Shown: piece after piece, positions 24,602 through 33,531 of the stretch | Layout: each line of letters opens with the position of its first letter | How positions within the stretch are numbered: the stretch's first letter is position 1 | NCBI GenBank assembly: GCA_024234955.1 | Contig: JACKNK010000002.1 | Coordinates: forward strand, 62,001-126,000 | Direction of reading: 5' to 3' | DNA length: 64,000 nt | Origin: Gammaproteobacteria bacterium | GTDB taxonomy: Bacteria > Pseudomonadota > Gammaproteobacteria > JACKNK01 | The notes under the pieces: generated by a model | Databases searched by the model: none | The model's input: the letters and a program-made list of their open reading frames with translations, nothing else | Told to the model about the DNA's origin: nothing | Program-made: the position numbers and the translations under genes

Positions 24602-25902
24602 CAATGTTCTTCCAGGAGAGGCTTGCGTGCGAAGCTGATCCGGCCTTCATGAACGGTGTGGCAGACCTGTCCGCGCAGTTCCAATCCCATAAATGGGGTG
24701 TTGTGGCCTCGGCTGAGCATCGCTTCGGGCGTCAGGCGCCAATCCATCTCCGGGTCGAAGACACAGAGGTCGGCGACCGCGCCGACCTCCAGACTGCCGA
24801 CCCCGGTTCCCAGTACCTGTGCGGGCCCCGCCGTCAACCGGGAAATGGCCTGTGACATCTTGAGCACACCCGATTCAACCAGGCTCAGGGTTAGCGGCAA
24901 CAGCGTCTCAAGGCCGGAGATGCCGGGCTCGGTCTGCATGAACGGCCGCAGCTTGGCGTCGGCCTCATGCGGTTGATGGTCGGAACAGATGCAGGTGATG
25001 GTGCCATCGGCGACGCCTTCACGCAGGCCGTCCCGATCCTGGGTGGTGCGGAGCGGCGGCATGACATGCGCGTAGGTATTGAAGCCGTCGATGTCGGTTT
25101 CCGTGAGATGCAATTGGTGCGCGGCGACATCGGCCGACACACGCAGCCCATCGGCCTTGGCCCGGGCGATCATCTTCACCCCCTTTCGGGTGGAGAGGCG
25201 GCAGAAATGCACACGGCAGCCGGTATGTTCCGCGAGGGTCAGCAGACGTGCGATTTCGGTGGTTTCGGCGGCTTCGGGGATGCCCGGGAGACCCAAGCGG
25301 GTGGAGACCACGCCCTCATGCACGCTGCCGCGCTCGGACAGCCACGGTTCGAGCGGGTAGACATGGATCGGGAGTTTGAAGGTCGCGGCATATTCCATCG
25401 CCCGGCGCAATACCATCGTGCTCTTGATCGGACGCATCGCGTTGCTGACCCCGACTACGCCGGCGTCCTTGAGAATGCCCATGTCAGAGAGCATTTCCCC
25501 ATCCAGGCCACGGGTCAGCGCGCCCAGGCTGACCACCCAGGCGTAACCGGCGCGTTTGGCGAGCCGGCGGATCAGGGCGACTTCCGGTGGCGCATCGATC
25601 GCCGGGTTGGTATCCGGCGGGACGCACAGCGTGGTGATGCCGGATGCGGCCGCTGCCCGGGTTTCGGAGGCGATCGAGCCTTTATGTTCAAGCCCGGGTT
25701 CGCGTAGGCGCGCAGCCAGATCGACAAAACCGGGGCAGACGACCTTGCCGGAGGCGTCGATCACATTCCGGCTTTTGAAGCCCTCGGGCGGCGTGCCGAT
25801 ACCGGCAATCTTGCTGCCGACGATATACACATTGGTGATGGCATCAAGGCGGTTGGCCGGGTCGATCACCCGCCCGCCGCGAATTTCCAGGGTGCGTCTC
25901 AT
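24601..25902 (-). CDS. pyrX: Dihydroorotase-like protein lacking the metal HxH motif (PyrC'/PyrX)
   Basis: This is a 433-residue amidohydrolase-fold protein next to pyrB. In active type I dihydroorotases the motif is GF(I/V)DxHxHLREPG. Here the same place reads GFVDLAARLREPG, so both zinc-binding His are gone. Later metal His positions are also altered, although SDHQPHE remains. This matches the pseudo-dihydroorotase of Pseudomonas, which has no activity but is needed to assemble aspartate transcarbamoylase dodecamers. A true PyrC should be encoded elsewhere. Its ATG overlaps the pyrB stop by four bases. It is often annotated simply as dihydroorotase. Confidence 0.9.
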   Translation of the reverse strand: MRRTLEIRGGRVIDPANRLDAITNVYIVGSKIAGIGTPPEGFKSRNVIDASGKVVCPGFVDLAARLREPGLEHKGSIASETRAAAASGITTLCVPPDTNPAIDAPPEVALIRRLAKRAGYAWVVSLGALTRGLDGEMLSDMGILKDAGVVGVSNAMRPIKSTMVLRRAMEYAATFKLPIHVYPLEPWLSERGSVHEGVVSTRLGLPGIPEAAETTEIARLLTLAEHTGCRVHFCRLSTRKGVKMIARAKADGLRVSADVAAHQLHLTETDIDGFNTYAHVMPPLRTTQDRDGLREGVADGTITCICSDHQPHEADAKLRPFMQTEPGISGLETLLPLTLSLVESGVLKMSQAISRLTAGPAQVLGTGVGSLEVGAVADLCVFDPEMDWRLTPEAMLSRGHNTPFMGLELRGQVCHTVHEGRISFARKPLLEEH

Positions 25903-26870
25903 GCTGCGCCCTCCGTGCCGCTGGAGCGCATGCTCATCGCCATCACCGCCATGCGGACCGCGATGCCATGCGTAACCTGTTCCAGAATCACCGATTGATC
26001 CCCGTCCGCGACCACACTGTCGATCTCAACGCCACGATTGATCGGGCCGGGATGCATGACGATGGCATCCGGGGCCGCCAGAGCGAGGCGCTCCTGGGTC
26101 AGGCCCCAGTATTGGAAATATTCATGTTCGCTCGGCAACAGCGCACCGCTCATGCGCTCCTTTTGCAGGCGCAGCATGATGATGACGTCCACGTCTCGCA
26201 GGCCTTCTTCGGGTCGATGGAAGACGTGGACGCCGAGTGCCTCGCGGACATTGCCGGGCAGCAACGTGCGTGGCGCGATCACCCGGACCTCGCCGGTCAG
26301 CAGGGTGTTCAGCGCATGGATCTGCGAACGCGCGACGCGGGAATGCATGATGTCGCCGACGATGGCGACGCGCAGGCGTCCGAAATCCGAACCCTTGTGA
26401 CGGCGGATCGTGAACATGTCCAGCATCGCCTGGGTCGGGTGAGCGTGACGCCCATCCCCGGCATTGATCACGGCGACATGCGGCGGGACATGGCGGGCGA
26501 TGAACTCGGCGGTGCCGGAATCTTCATGGCGCACCACGAACATGTCGCTGTGCATGGCCTGCAGATTGGCGAGGGTGTCGAGGAGGGTCTCGCCTTTGGA
26601 CGCAGAGGAGGTGCTGATATTCAGATTCAGCACGTCCGCAGACAGCCGCTTGGCCGCCAGTTCGAAGGTGGTCCGGGTACGGGTGCTGTTCTCGAAAAAC
26701 ACGTTGACGATGGTCTTGCCGCGCAGCAGCGGGACCTTCTTCACGGCCTGCTCGGTGACGCCGCTGAATTTCTCGGCGGTATCCATGATGTTGATCAGCA
26801 CATCGCGCGGCAGACCGGCGATGTCCAGGAAGTGGCGCAAGCGCCCTTGATCGTCGAGTTGCAGATTCAT
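25899..26870 (-). CDS. pyrB: Aspartate carbamoyltransferase catalytic subunit
   Basis: PyrB makes N-carbamoyl-aspartate in pyrimidine synthesis. The 323-residue protein shows the carbamoyl-phosphate motif FFENSTRTRTTFELA, the GDGRHAHPTQAMLD aspartate-domain hinge, and VMHPGPINRGVEID near the C-terminus. The N-terminal extension LDDQGRLRHFLDIAGL is like that of Pseudomonas-type enzymes that pair with an inactive dihydroorotase. The start overlaps pyrR and the stop overlaps the pyrC-like gene. Confidence 0.97.
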   Translation of the reverse strand: MNLQLDDQGRLRHFLDIAGLPRDVLINIMDTAEKFSGVTEQAVKKVPLLRGKTIVNVFFENSTRTRTTFELAAKRLSADVLNLNISTSSASKGETLLDTLANLQAMHSDMFVVRHEDSGTAEFIARHVPPHVAVINAGDGRHAHPTQAMLDMFTIRRHKGSDFGRLRVAIVGDIMHSRVARSQIHALNTLLTGEVRVIAPRTLLPGNVREALGVHVFHRPEEGLRDVDVIIMLRLQKERMSGALLPSEHEYFQYWGLTQERLALAAPDAIVMHPGPINRGVEIDSVVADGDQSVILEQVTHGIAVRMAVMAMSMRSSGTEGAA

Positions 26871-27403
26871 GGTGCAGCGCCCTGACGCAGCAGTTGCAGG
26901 GGGGCGGGGCCGGTCAGCTTGATCTGTTCACCGGCATCCAGGGCGATGCGCAAGCCGACCACGTCGGCCTGGATCGGCAACTCGCGGCCACCGCGATCCA
27001 CCAATACGGCCAGGGTCACGGATGCCGGACGCCCGTGATCGAACAGCTCGTTCATCGCGGCGCGGATGGTCCGGCCGGTGAAAAGAACGTCATCCACGAG
27101 GATCAGGTGGCGATTGTCCAACGACACCGGAATGTTGGACGGATGCACCTGTGGATGCATTCCCGCACGGGTGAAATCGTCCCGATAAAAGGAGATGTCC
27201 AGCGACCCCAACGGGTCTTCGATGCCGAGCCTGGCGTGCAGCCGCTCAGCCACCCAGACGCCGCCGGTGTGGATGCCGATGAGGATCGGCGCCTGGATAT
27301 GACGCTGCGCGCAAAGTCCGCGCAGCGCGGTGGTCATGGAATCGAGCACCAACCCGACATCCGCGCCGATCTGGTGGGTCTGGGCCGGATTGTCGTCACT
27401 CAT
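26867..27403 (-). CDS. pyrR: PyrR bifunctional regulator / uracil phosphoribosyltransferase
   Basis: This is a 178-residue phosphoribosyltransferase-fold protein with the PRPP loop HLILVDDVLFTGRTIRAAMNEL. PyrR proteins can make UMP from uracil and, in many bacteria, regulate pyr genes by RNA binding. Here it leads into pyrB with a four-base overlap and overlaps ruvX upstream. I see no clear attenuator in the overlapping arrangement, so its control role here is open. Confidence 0.94.
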   Translation of the reverse strand: MSDDNPAQTHQIGADVGLVLDSMTTALRGLCAQRHIQAPILIGIHTGGVWVAERLHARLGIEDPLGSLDISFYRDDFTRAGMHPQVHPSNIPVSLDNRHLILVDDVLFTGRTIRAAMNELFDHGRPASVTLAVLVDRGGRELPIQADVVGLRIALDAGEQIKLTGPAPLQLLRQGAAP

Positions 27404-27879
27404 GTCATGTCTCCGCGCCGGTTCATCGAATCGGCTTGGCGTAAATAATCTTCCAGGATCAGGCAGGCCGCCATCGCGTCGCGATCGCCCCGATCGCTGC
27501 GTTTGCGACCGGCATTGCGTTGCGCCGCAATACGTTCACGCGCCGCCTCACTGCTCAGGCGCTCATCGATTTCATGGACCGGCAGGCCGAAACGCCCATG
27601 CAGGCGCCGCCCGAATCGCCTCGCCGCTTCGGTGATCTCGGACTCGCTGCCGTCCATATGCAGGGGTAGGCCGATGACCAGGGCCTGAGGCCGCCATTCC
27701 GAGATCAGGGACTCGACATGATGCCAGTCCGGTTGACCATGACTGGCCGGCAAGGTCGTCAGGGGCGTGGCGGTGCCGGTCACGGATTGCCCGACGGCGA
27801 GACCGATCTTGCGTTCGCCGAAGTCGAAGCCGAGCACGGTTTCCGGCGTGGCGTCGGAGGCATCAGGCGTGGCCGGCAT
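27400..27879 (-). CDS. ruvX: Holliday junction resolvase-like protein RuvX (YqgF)
   Basis: This is a 159-residue RNase H-fold nuclease. The first catalytic Asp is in VLGFDFGERKIGLAVG. Later motifs are ALVIGLPLHMDGSE and DERLSSEAARERI, and the last catalytic Asp lies in DRDAMAACLILEDYL. E. coli YqgF takes part in 16S rRNA 5' processing. The gene overlaps yqgE by 17 bases and pyrR by four, as in many gammaproteobacteria. Confidence 0.94.
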   Translation of the reverse strand: MPATPDASDATPETVLGFDFGERKIGLAVGQSVTGTATPLTTLPASHGQPDWHHVESLISEWRPQALVIGLPLHMDGSESEITEAARRFGRRLHGRFGLPVHEIDERLSSEAARERIAAQRNAGRKRSDRGDRDAMAACLILEDYLRQADSMNRRGDMT

Positions 27880-28447
27880 CGCTCGACAACCGATCGAGGT
27901 CGATGCCCAGGCTGGCGGCCGCCGCGCGCCAGCGTTGCTCAGAGGGCAGGTGAAAAATGATGTCAGATTCGGCGGGGACGGAAAGCCAGGCGTTATCGAT
28001 GATTTCCGCTTCCAGTTGTCCGGTGCCCCAGCCGGCGTACCCCAGTGCCACCAGAGCGTGTTCCGGACCCTTGCCTTCAGCCATCGCTTTCAAGACGTCC
28101 TGGGAGGTGGTGACGCCGATGTCGTCGGTCACGCGCAGGGTCGATTCCCAAGCGCCAATCGGGGTATGTAACACGAATCCGCGATCCGGCTGCACCGGGC
28201 CACCCAGATAGATCGGGGCGGCGGCAACGACGGGGTCCGCATCGCCGATGCCCATGTGCTTGAAGATCTCGTCGAGGGTGATTTCCAGCGGACGATTGAT
28301 CACCAAACCCATTGCGCCGTCCTCGTTGTGTTCACACAAATAGGTCACGGTGCGCGAGAAATTCGGGTCCGACAACGCCGGCATCGCGATCAGAAAATGA
28401 TTATCGAGACCGTGATGGCTGACGCGGGGCGAGGTGTCGGAAGTCAT
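27863..28447 (-). CDS. YqgE/AlgH family protein
   Basis: This is a 194-residue protein of the UPF0301 family. Family motifs are LDNHFLIAMPALSDPNFSRTVTYLCEHNEDGAMGLVINRP and VALGYAGWGTGQLEAEI.DNAWL. The function is unknown; in Pseudomonas AlgH affects alginate and iron-related traits. ATG 28447 was chosen because it fits the family N-terminus; upstream codons are Arg-rich and unconserved. It is the first gene of the yqgE-ruvX-pyrR-pyrB-pyrC'-pyrK run. Confidence 0.93.
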   Translation of the reverse strand: MTSDTSPRVSHHGLDNHFLIAMPALSDPNFSRTVTYLCEHNEDGAMGLVINRPLEITLDEIFKHMGIGDADPVVAAAPIYLGGPVQPDRGFVLHTPIGAWESTLRVTDDIGVTTSQDVLKAMAEGKGPEHALVALGYAGWGTGQLEAEIIDNAWLSVPAESDIIFHLPSEQRWRAAAASLGIDLDRLSSDAGHA

Positions 28448-28573
28448 GCGCGCAGAGTACCGATTTCGTTGCATTCGCCGCAACGGCGTTTGCGGTAAAG
28501 GTCCTGGGTTTTGACTGCGGTCAAGCCGGGAAATTTCCTGGGGTCCACACGATGATGAATCCCCTCGCGGCCA

Positions 28574-29425
28574 TTATTTGCCAGTCAGACGGTTTCCAGG
28601 CAGAAATTCCCAGGTCCGGGTGATGTGCAGCACATCCGTCTCGTCCCGGATGTCTGCCGGAAACGGGGCATAAGGTGCGGCCATGCGCACGATATGTACG
28701 GCGGCATCGTCGAGCGCGTCGTGCCCCGACGATTTGACGAACTCGATGGCCTTGATGCTGCCATCCGGATTCAGCGCGACATCGAGAATCAACCGCCCGC
28801 TGAGATTGTTCCGGCGTGCCGCCTCTGGATAGTTCAGGTTGCCGACGCGCTCGACCTTCGCAACCCAGGCCAGCATGTATTGCGCGTATTTGAACTCCTG
28901 GGTGCTGGCGGAGATGTGCCGCTGACGCGGCAGGGATTGATAGTCGTTGACGGTCGCATCGACGGCGGCGCTGAGGCGCGCCATCGCGAGACTCCGACTC
29001 ACCAACGTGGAAGCGCTGGGAGTCGCCTTGGGGCTTTTTGTGAGCACCGCTTGTGCCTTGGGGGGAGGGGCTTTGGCGATTGGAGGATTTGCTTGCGGCA
29101 CGGGCTCCGCGACCGGCTCCGGCGGAGGTGTTGGGAGCGGGTCCGGGGTGGGCGCGACAGGCTGCTCCTCGTCATCCAATGCCTCGGGCTCGGCGACGCT
29201 GTCCTGTTCCGCGAGTGCTTCGGCCTGCTCGGGTTTGGCCGTGCGCGGTTTTTCCTGAACCAGGACAAGATCGAGGGTGGGCAAGGAATGCCGGGGCGGG
29301 ATGGCCGAGCGGAAGCCGATGGCGAAGATCACGAACAGATGCAGCACCAAGGCCAGCCACAAGGCGCGTTGCAAGCGTGCGTTGGCGCTCAGGTCGGGGG
29401 CATCAAGGGTCATGACCCAGTTCAT
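28574..29425 (-). CDS. tonB: TonB-family energy transducer
   Basis: This is a 283-residue periplasm-spanning protein. One N-terminal membrane anchor (RALWLALVLHLFVIFAIGF) is followed by a long Pro/Glu-rich spacer (PVAPTPDPLPTPPPEPVAEPVPQ) and a C-terminal TonB domain (NYPEAARRNNLSGRLILDVALNPDGSIKAIEFVKSSG). It would carry proton-motive energy from ExbBD to outer-membrane receptors. No exbBD or receptor gene is near. It lies 9 bases after gshB, so it may be co-transcribed with gshA-gshB, as in Pseudomonas. Confidence 0.92.
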   Translation of the reverse strand: MNWVMTLDAPDLSANARLQRALWLALVLHLFVIFAIGFRSAIPPRHSLPTLDLVLVQEKPRTAKPEQAEALAEQDSVAEPEALDDEEQPVAPTPDPLPTPPPEPVAEPVPQANPPIAKAPPPKAQAVLTKSPKATPSASTLVSRSLAMARLSAAVDATVNDYQSLPRQRHISASTQEFKYAQYMLAWVAKVERVGNLNYPEAARRNNLSGRLILDVALNPDGSIKAIEFVKSSGHDALDDAAVHIVRMAAPYAPFPADIRDETDVLHITRTWEFLPGNRLTGK

Positions 29426-29434
29426 CGAGGGATC

Positions 29435-30400
29435 TCAGCGGGCGTGTGTGCCGGACGCCAGCCGCGCTTCGATGGCATCGAGAAACTGTCCACCGATGTC
29501 CAATCCATAGAGAGTGTCGAGTTCGCGGATGCAGGTCGGGCTGGTGATGTTGATCTCGGTGAGATAGTCGCCGATCACGTCGAGACCGGCGAATACGATG
29601 CCGCGTTCTCGCAGATTGGGGCCCACCTGATCGCAGATCCAGCGATCCCGTTCGGACAGCGCGATGCCCTCGCCGCGCCCGCCGGCGGCGAGGTTGCCGC
29701 GCAGCTCGCCGTGGGCGGGGATGCGCGCCAAGGCATAGGGCACAGCCACCCCGTCGACCATGAGGATGCGTTTGTCGCCTGCCTCGATTTCCGGGATGTA
29801 ACGTTGCGCCATCACCGTGCGGGTGCCGTGTTCGGTGATCTGTTCCAGAATCACACTGGTATTGGGGTCGTTACGGGTGAGCCGGAAGATCGATGAGCCG
29901 CCCATCGCGTCCAGCGGTTTGACCACGATGTCTCCTTGCTCGTCCCGGTAGGCGCGCAGGCGATCGGGGCAGCAGGACACCAGGCTGGGGGCGCAGCACT
30001 GTGGAAAGTGCGTCGCGAACAGCTTTTCGTTGGCGTCGCGCAGTGCATCCGGGCTGTTGATGATCAAGGCCCCTTCGTTCTCCGCCTGCTCCAGGAAGTA
30101 CGTGCTGTACACGTACTCCATGTCGAATGGCGGGTCCTTGCGCATCAGGATCACGTCCATCGAACCCAACGGCGCCTCCTTTTCTTCATGCACGCGAAAC
30201 CATTCGCGGTGGTCGTCCATCACGCTGATGCGGCGCATGCGGGCGCGACTGCGACCGTCCCTGGCGTAGATGTCGCGAATGGTCATGTACCAGACATCCC
30301 AGCCACGGCGCTGCGCGGCCAGCATCATGGCGAAGGTGCTGTCCTTGTACACCTTGATCGATTCGATGGGGTCCATGACGACCCCGAGTTGGATGCTCAT
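29435..30400 (-). CDS. gshB: Glutathione synthetase
   Basis: GshB joins gamma-glutamylcysteine and glycine, the second step of glutathione synthesis. The 321-residue ATP-grasp enzyme shows the start IQLGVVMDPIESIKVYKDSTFAMMLAAQRRG, then DIVVKPLDAMGGSSIFRL, and the metal-site GLDVIGDYLTEINITSPTCIRE. It is placed 27 bases after gshA. Confidence 0.97.
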   Translation of the reverse strand: MSIQLGVVMDPIESIKVYKDSTFAMMLAAQRRGWDVWYMTIRDIYARDGRSRARMRRISVMDDHREWFRVHEEKEAPLGSMDVILMRKDPPFDMEYVYSTYFLEQAENEGALIINSPDALRDANEKLFATHFPQCCAPSLVSCCPDRLRAYRDEQGDIVVKPLDAMGGSSIFRLTRNDPNTSVILEQITEHGTRTVMAQRYIPEIEAGDKRILMVDGVAVPYALARIPAHGELRGNLAAGGRGEGIALSERDRWICDQVGPNLRERGIVFAGLDVIGDYLTEINITSPTCIRELDTLYGLDIGGQFLDAIEARLASGTHAR

Positions 30401-30427
30401 GCGCTTGTTCCGTTAAGACGCCAGCCG

Positions 30428-31732
30428 CTAAGACGCGAGTTCACGCGCCGCCGCGAGCAGCGCCAGGCGGGCAATCACGCCGTAAGCGTAGAAGCGATTG
30501 GGTTCGGCGTCGGGTTCGCGTTCCGGGTCCGGGGTGTTGCAGGACTGATGAAACGCGAGCGGCTGAAAATGCATGCCCGGCGCGTTGAGGTTTTCGTCCA
30601 CTCCGCGCCCGGTATGAACCCGATAGAAACCGCCGACCACGAAGCGATCGATCATGTAGACCACCGGTTCGGCGACCGCGCTTTCCCGATTGTCCGGGTT
30701 GGTCCAGGTCTCAAAGGTGTACACGCCTTCCTGAAGAATGACCTTCTGGACGCCGTGGCCACCCTTGCTCGATGCCATTTTGTTGCGTTGCTTGCGATTC
30801 AAGGCGCGGACCTCGTCGCCGGACTTGGCCGTCATCACGCCCATGCCGTAGGTGCCGGCATCGGCCTTGACCACCACGAAAGGTTCGCGGTCGATGCCAT
30901 GCTGGGCGTATTTGACGCGAATCTCGGCCAACAGTTCATCAACGTTGCGGGCCAGACAGTCTTCGCCATCGCGATTCTTGAAATCGATCTCACCGCAGTT
31001 GCGGAACAACGGGTCGATCAGCCAGGGATCGATATCCACCAATTCGGCAAACTGACGGGCAACGCGTCGGTACTCGGTGAAGTGTTCGGTTTTCAGGCGA
31101 CGCCACCAGCCGAGATCCAGCGGCGGAACGATGGGTTGTTCGATGCCATCGAGAATGGCAGGAACCCCTCCGGAAAGGTCGTTGTTGAGCAGCACGGCGC
31201 AGGGCGAAAAGCCATCGACATGTAAACGATTGTCACGACGAATCAGCGGCTCCAGCAGGACCCGCTTCCCGGATGGCAACGCCACTTCGTTGGGTTCGGA
31301 GAGGTCTTCGAGCAGCGAGCCGATACGTACTTCGTAGCCCGCAAGCACCACGATCTCGGCCAGGGTTGCCAGGCTTTCCAGATAGAACAGATTGCGGGTG
31401 TGACTCTCGGGAACGATGAGCACCCCGAGCGCGTCCGGACAGGCGCGTTCCAGCGCGGATTGCATCGCCTGAACGCACAGCGGCATGAACTCGCTGGCGA
31501 GATTATTGAAGCCCGCCGGGAACAGATTTGTATCCACGGGCGCCAGTTTGAAGCCGGCGTTGCGCAGATCCACCGAGGCGTAAAACGGGGCCGGGGTCTC
31601 CCGCCATTGGGCCCGGAGCCAGGCTTCGATGCCGGTCTGATGCGCGAGCAAGTGCGACTCAAGATGCAACAAGGGCCCGGTCAGTGCCGTGGTGAGGTGC
31701 GGTACGCCGGGTTCGGTGGGTGCGTCGGACAT
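30428..31732 (-). CDS. gshA: Glutamate-cysteine ligase, A. ferrooxidans-type family
   Basis: This enzyme makes gamma-glutamylcysteine. The 434-residue protein belongs to the separate proteobacterial family TIGR02049, first noted in Acidithiobacillus ferrooxidans. It is not related to enteric GshA in any obvious way. Motifs seen are FYASVDLRNAGFKLAPVDTNLFPAGFNNL and VVKADAGTYGMGVM. ATG 31732 (MSDAPTEPG) is taken as the start, since the longer frame to 31870 reads through the upstream intergenic region. The promoter lies in 31733-31949, divergent from pilG. Confidence 0.92.
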   Translation of the reverse strand: MSDAPTEPGVPHLTTALTGPLLHLESHLLAHQTGIEAWLRAQWRETPAPFYASVDLRNAGFKLAPVDTNLFPAGFNNLASEFMPLCVQAMQSALERACPDALGVLIVPESHTRNLFYLESLATLAEIVVLAGYEVRIGSLLEDLSEPNEVALPSGKRVLLEPLIRRDNRLHVDGFSPCAVLLNNDLSGGVPAILDGIEQPIVPPLDLGWWRRLKTEHFTEYRRVARQFAELVDIDPWLIDPLFRNCGEIDFKNRDGEDCLARNVDELLAEIRVKYAQHGIDREPFVVVKADAGTYGMGVMTAKSGDEVRALNRKQRNKMASSKGGHGVQKVILQEGVYTFETWTNPDNRESAVAEPVVYMIDRFVVGGFYRVHTGRGVDENLNAPGMHFQPLAFHQSCNTPDPEREPDAEPNRFYAYGVIARLALLAAARELAS

Positions 31733-31949
31733 GGTGCGTAGGGTTTCCAGGAGAGAGCGGCAGTTTAGCAGTCGCGCACGGTATTCATCGCGTTGCCAGG
31801 ACGATGAATTGCCGGCCACCGACAAGCGCCTCGGCAAAATCAAAATTGGGCGCGAACGCGCATCCGGCAAGGGCTCTCATCAAGTTGTGAAGCGATCTCC
31901 CGTGAGCTACATTCGCCGCACAACATAACTAAATACAGAGGTTGGAGGC

Positions 31950-32354
31950 GTGTCGGAAATCGATACGGATACGGGGCAGGCCGGGATCAAGGTCATGGTC
32001 GTCGACGACAGCAAGACCATCCGACGTACTGCGGAGACGCTGCTCAAGAAGGCGGGGCACGACGTGGTCACCGCCACGGATGGATTTGAGGCCTTGTCGA
32101 AGATTGCCGACAGCCGACCGGACATCATCTTTATCGACATCATGATGCCTCGACTCGACGGCTATCAGACCTGTGCGCTGATCAAGAACAACGCCGAGTT
32201 CCGGGACACCCCGGTGATCATGCTGTCGAGCAAGGACGGCCTCTTCGATCGCGCCCGTGGGCGCATCGTCGGTTCCGACCAGTACCTCACCAAGCCGTTC
32301 ACCAAAGAGGAGCTGTTGAGCGCCATCAAGCAGCATGTCGCCTCGGCGGCCTGA
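31950..32354 (+). CDS. pilG: Type IV pilus response regulator PilG
   Basis: This is a 134-residue single-domain receiver. The acidic pocket is VMVVDDSK, the phospho-Asp lies in DIIFIDIMMPRLDGYQ, and the Thr/Ser (VIMLSSKDG) and Lys (LTKPF) switch residues are present. PilG is thought to act on pilus extension downstream of ChpA. The GTG start at 31950 has AGAGG eight bases upstream. It is the first gene of pilG-pilH-pilI-pilJ-chpA-chpC, with promoter space shared with gshA. Confidence 0.95.
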   Translation: MSEIDTDTGQAGIKVMVVDDSKTIRRTAETLLKKAGHDVVTATDGFEALSKIADSRPDIIFIDIMMPRLDGYQTCALIKNNAEFRDTPVIMLSSKDGLFDRARGRIVGSDQYLTKPFTKEELLSAIKQHVASAA

Positions 32355-32498
32355 CGCGTGAACGGATACCTTCACCAATCGTTCGGATGCGTGCAGACAC
32401 GCCGCGAACGATCGTAAAAACAATAAATGCGCCTAACGGACAGATGCTGATCCAGTCGATGCAGAATCCGCGTTCGCGCCAGATCACCGGAGAACCCC

Positions 32499-32864
32499 AT
32501 GACACATGTTTTGATCGTTGACGATTCCCCTACCGAGGTCCATGTGGTCAAAACCATGCTGACCAAGCACGGTTTCCAAGTGTCCGTCGCCGGCAGCGGA
32601 GAGGAAGGTATCGAGCGTGCCAAGGAGCTTTTGCCCGACATCATCCTGATGGATATCGTCATGCCCGGCATGAATGGTTTTCAGGCGACACGCAAGCTCA
32701 GCAACGATGCTGCGACCTCGCACATCCCGATCATCGTCGTGACCACCAAGGATCAGGATACCGATCGGATGTGGGCGCTTCGGCAGGGCGCCAAGGATTA
32801 CCTCTCGAAGCCCGTCGAGGAAGACGAACTTATCACCAAGATCGGCGAAGTCAGCGGCGGCTGA
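32499..32864 (+). CDS. pilH: Twitching motility response regulator PilH
   Basis: This is a 121-residue CheY-like receiver with THVLIVDDSPTEVHVVK, the phospho-acceptor in IILMDIVMPGMNGFQATRKL, and YLSKPVEEDEL. PilH is thought to oppose PilG, as a phosphate sink or retraction regulator. It lies 144 bases after pilG and 8 bases before pilI. Confidence 0.95.
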   Translation: MTHVLIVDDSPTEVHVVKTMLTKHGFQVSVAGSGEEGIERAKELLPDIILMDIVMPGMNGFQATRKLSNDAATSHIPIIVVTTKDQDTDRMWALRQGAKDYLSKPVEEDELITKIGEVSGG

Positions 32865-32872
32865 TCCGTTCC

Positions 32873-33424
32873 ATGAGCCCGCTCTCCACACGCGACCCGC
32901 TGGCGATCCTGCATGACATGGAGCGCCGCAGCCGCGCGCATGCGATCGGCATGCCCCAGCGCGAGGAAGTGAAAGTCGGCTGGTCCGGTATCGCCTTCCG
33001 TGTGGGCAAGGAAAATCTCCTCGTTCATGCCGATGAAATCCTGGAAATTCTCACCTATCCGGCCATCACCCGAGTGCCTGGCACCCAGGCATGGGTGAAG
33101 GGTGTCGCCAACGTGCGCGGCAACCTTTTGCCGGTCATGGATCTGGGCGGCTACCTGAACGGACACCGTACCCCTGTCAATCGCACTACGCGCGTTCTGG
33201 TGAGCAACCAGCAAGGCGTGTTTGTCGGTCTGGTGGTGGACGAGGTGCTGGGTCAGCGTCAGTTCGATGAGGATGAGCGTTTCACCTGGGACGCGGCCAA
33301 CGATGATGCGCTCGACTCAACCCCCTATTCCGCCGAAGGTTTCCGTCGTGACGAGGAAACCTGGCGTGTTTTCAAACTCGGTCAATTGACCACCCAATCG
33401 CGATTCATGCAGGTCGCTGTATGA
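32873..33424 (+). CDS. pilI: CheW-like coupling protein PilI
   Basis: This is a 183-residue CheW-domain protein linking PilJ to ChpA. The CheW core starts at about residue 38 (VGWSGIAFRVGKENLLVHADEILEIL). The hallmark VKGVANVRGNLLPVMDLGGYL and the later VDEVLGQRQF are present. ATG 32873 matches PilI N-termini; the longer frame overlaps pilH. Confidence 0.94.
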   Translation: MSPLSTRDPLAILHDMERRSRAHAIGMPQREEVKVGWSGIAFRVGKENLLVHADEILEILTYPAITRVPGTQAWVKGVANVRGNLLPVMDLGGYLNGHRTPVNRTTRVLVSNQQGVFVGLVVDEVLGQRQFDEDERFTWDAANDDALDSTPYSAEGFRRDEETWRVFKLGQLTTQSRFMQVAV

Positions 33425-33531
33425 GCGCACTCCACAACAATATTACGACCTGCATGGCAGGGGTCGGAACGCGGATGGACACTCGGGCCTTTATCGGGCG
33501 CCGGGCCGACAACGGGCAGGAGTGACTACGT

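Noticed and set aside
29936..31225. 429-residue plus-strand frame across gshA and gshB
   Set aside because: It is antisense to both enzymes and has no family features.
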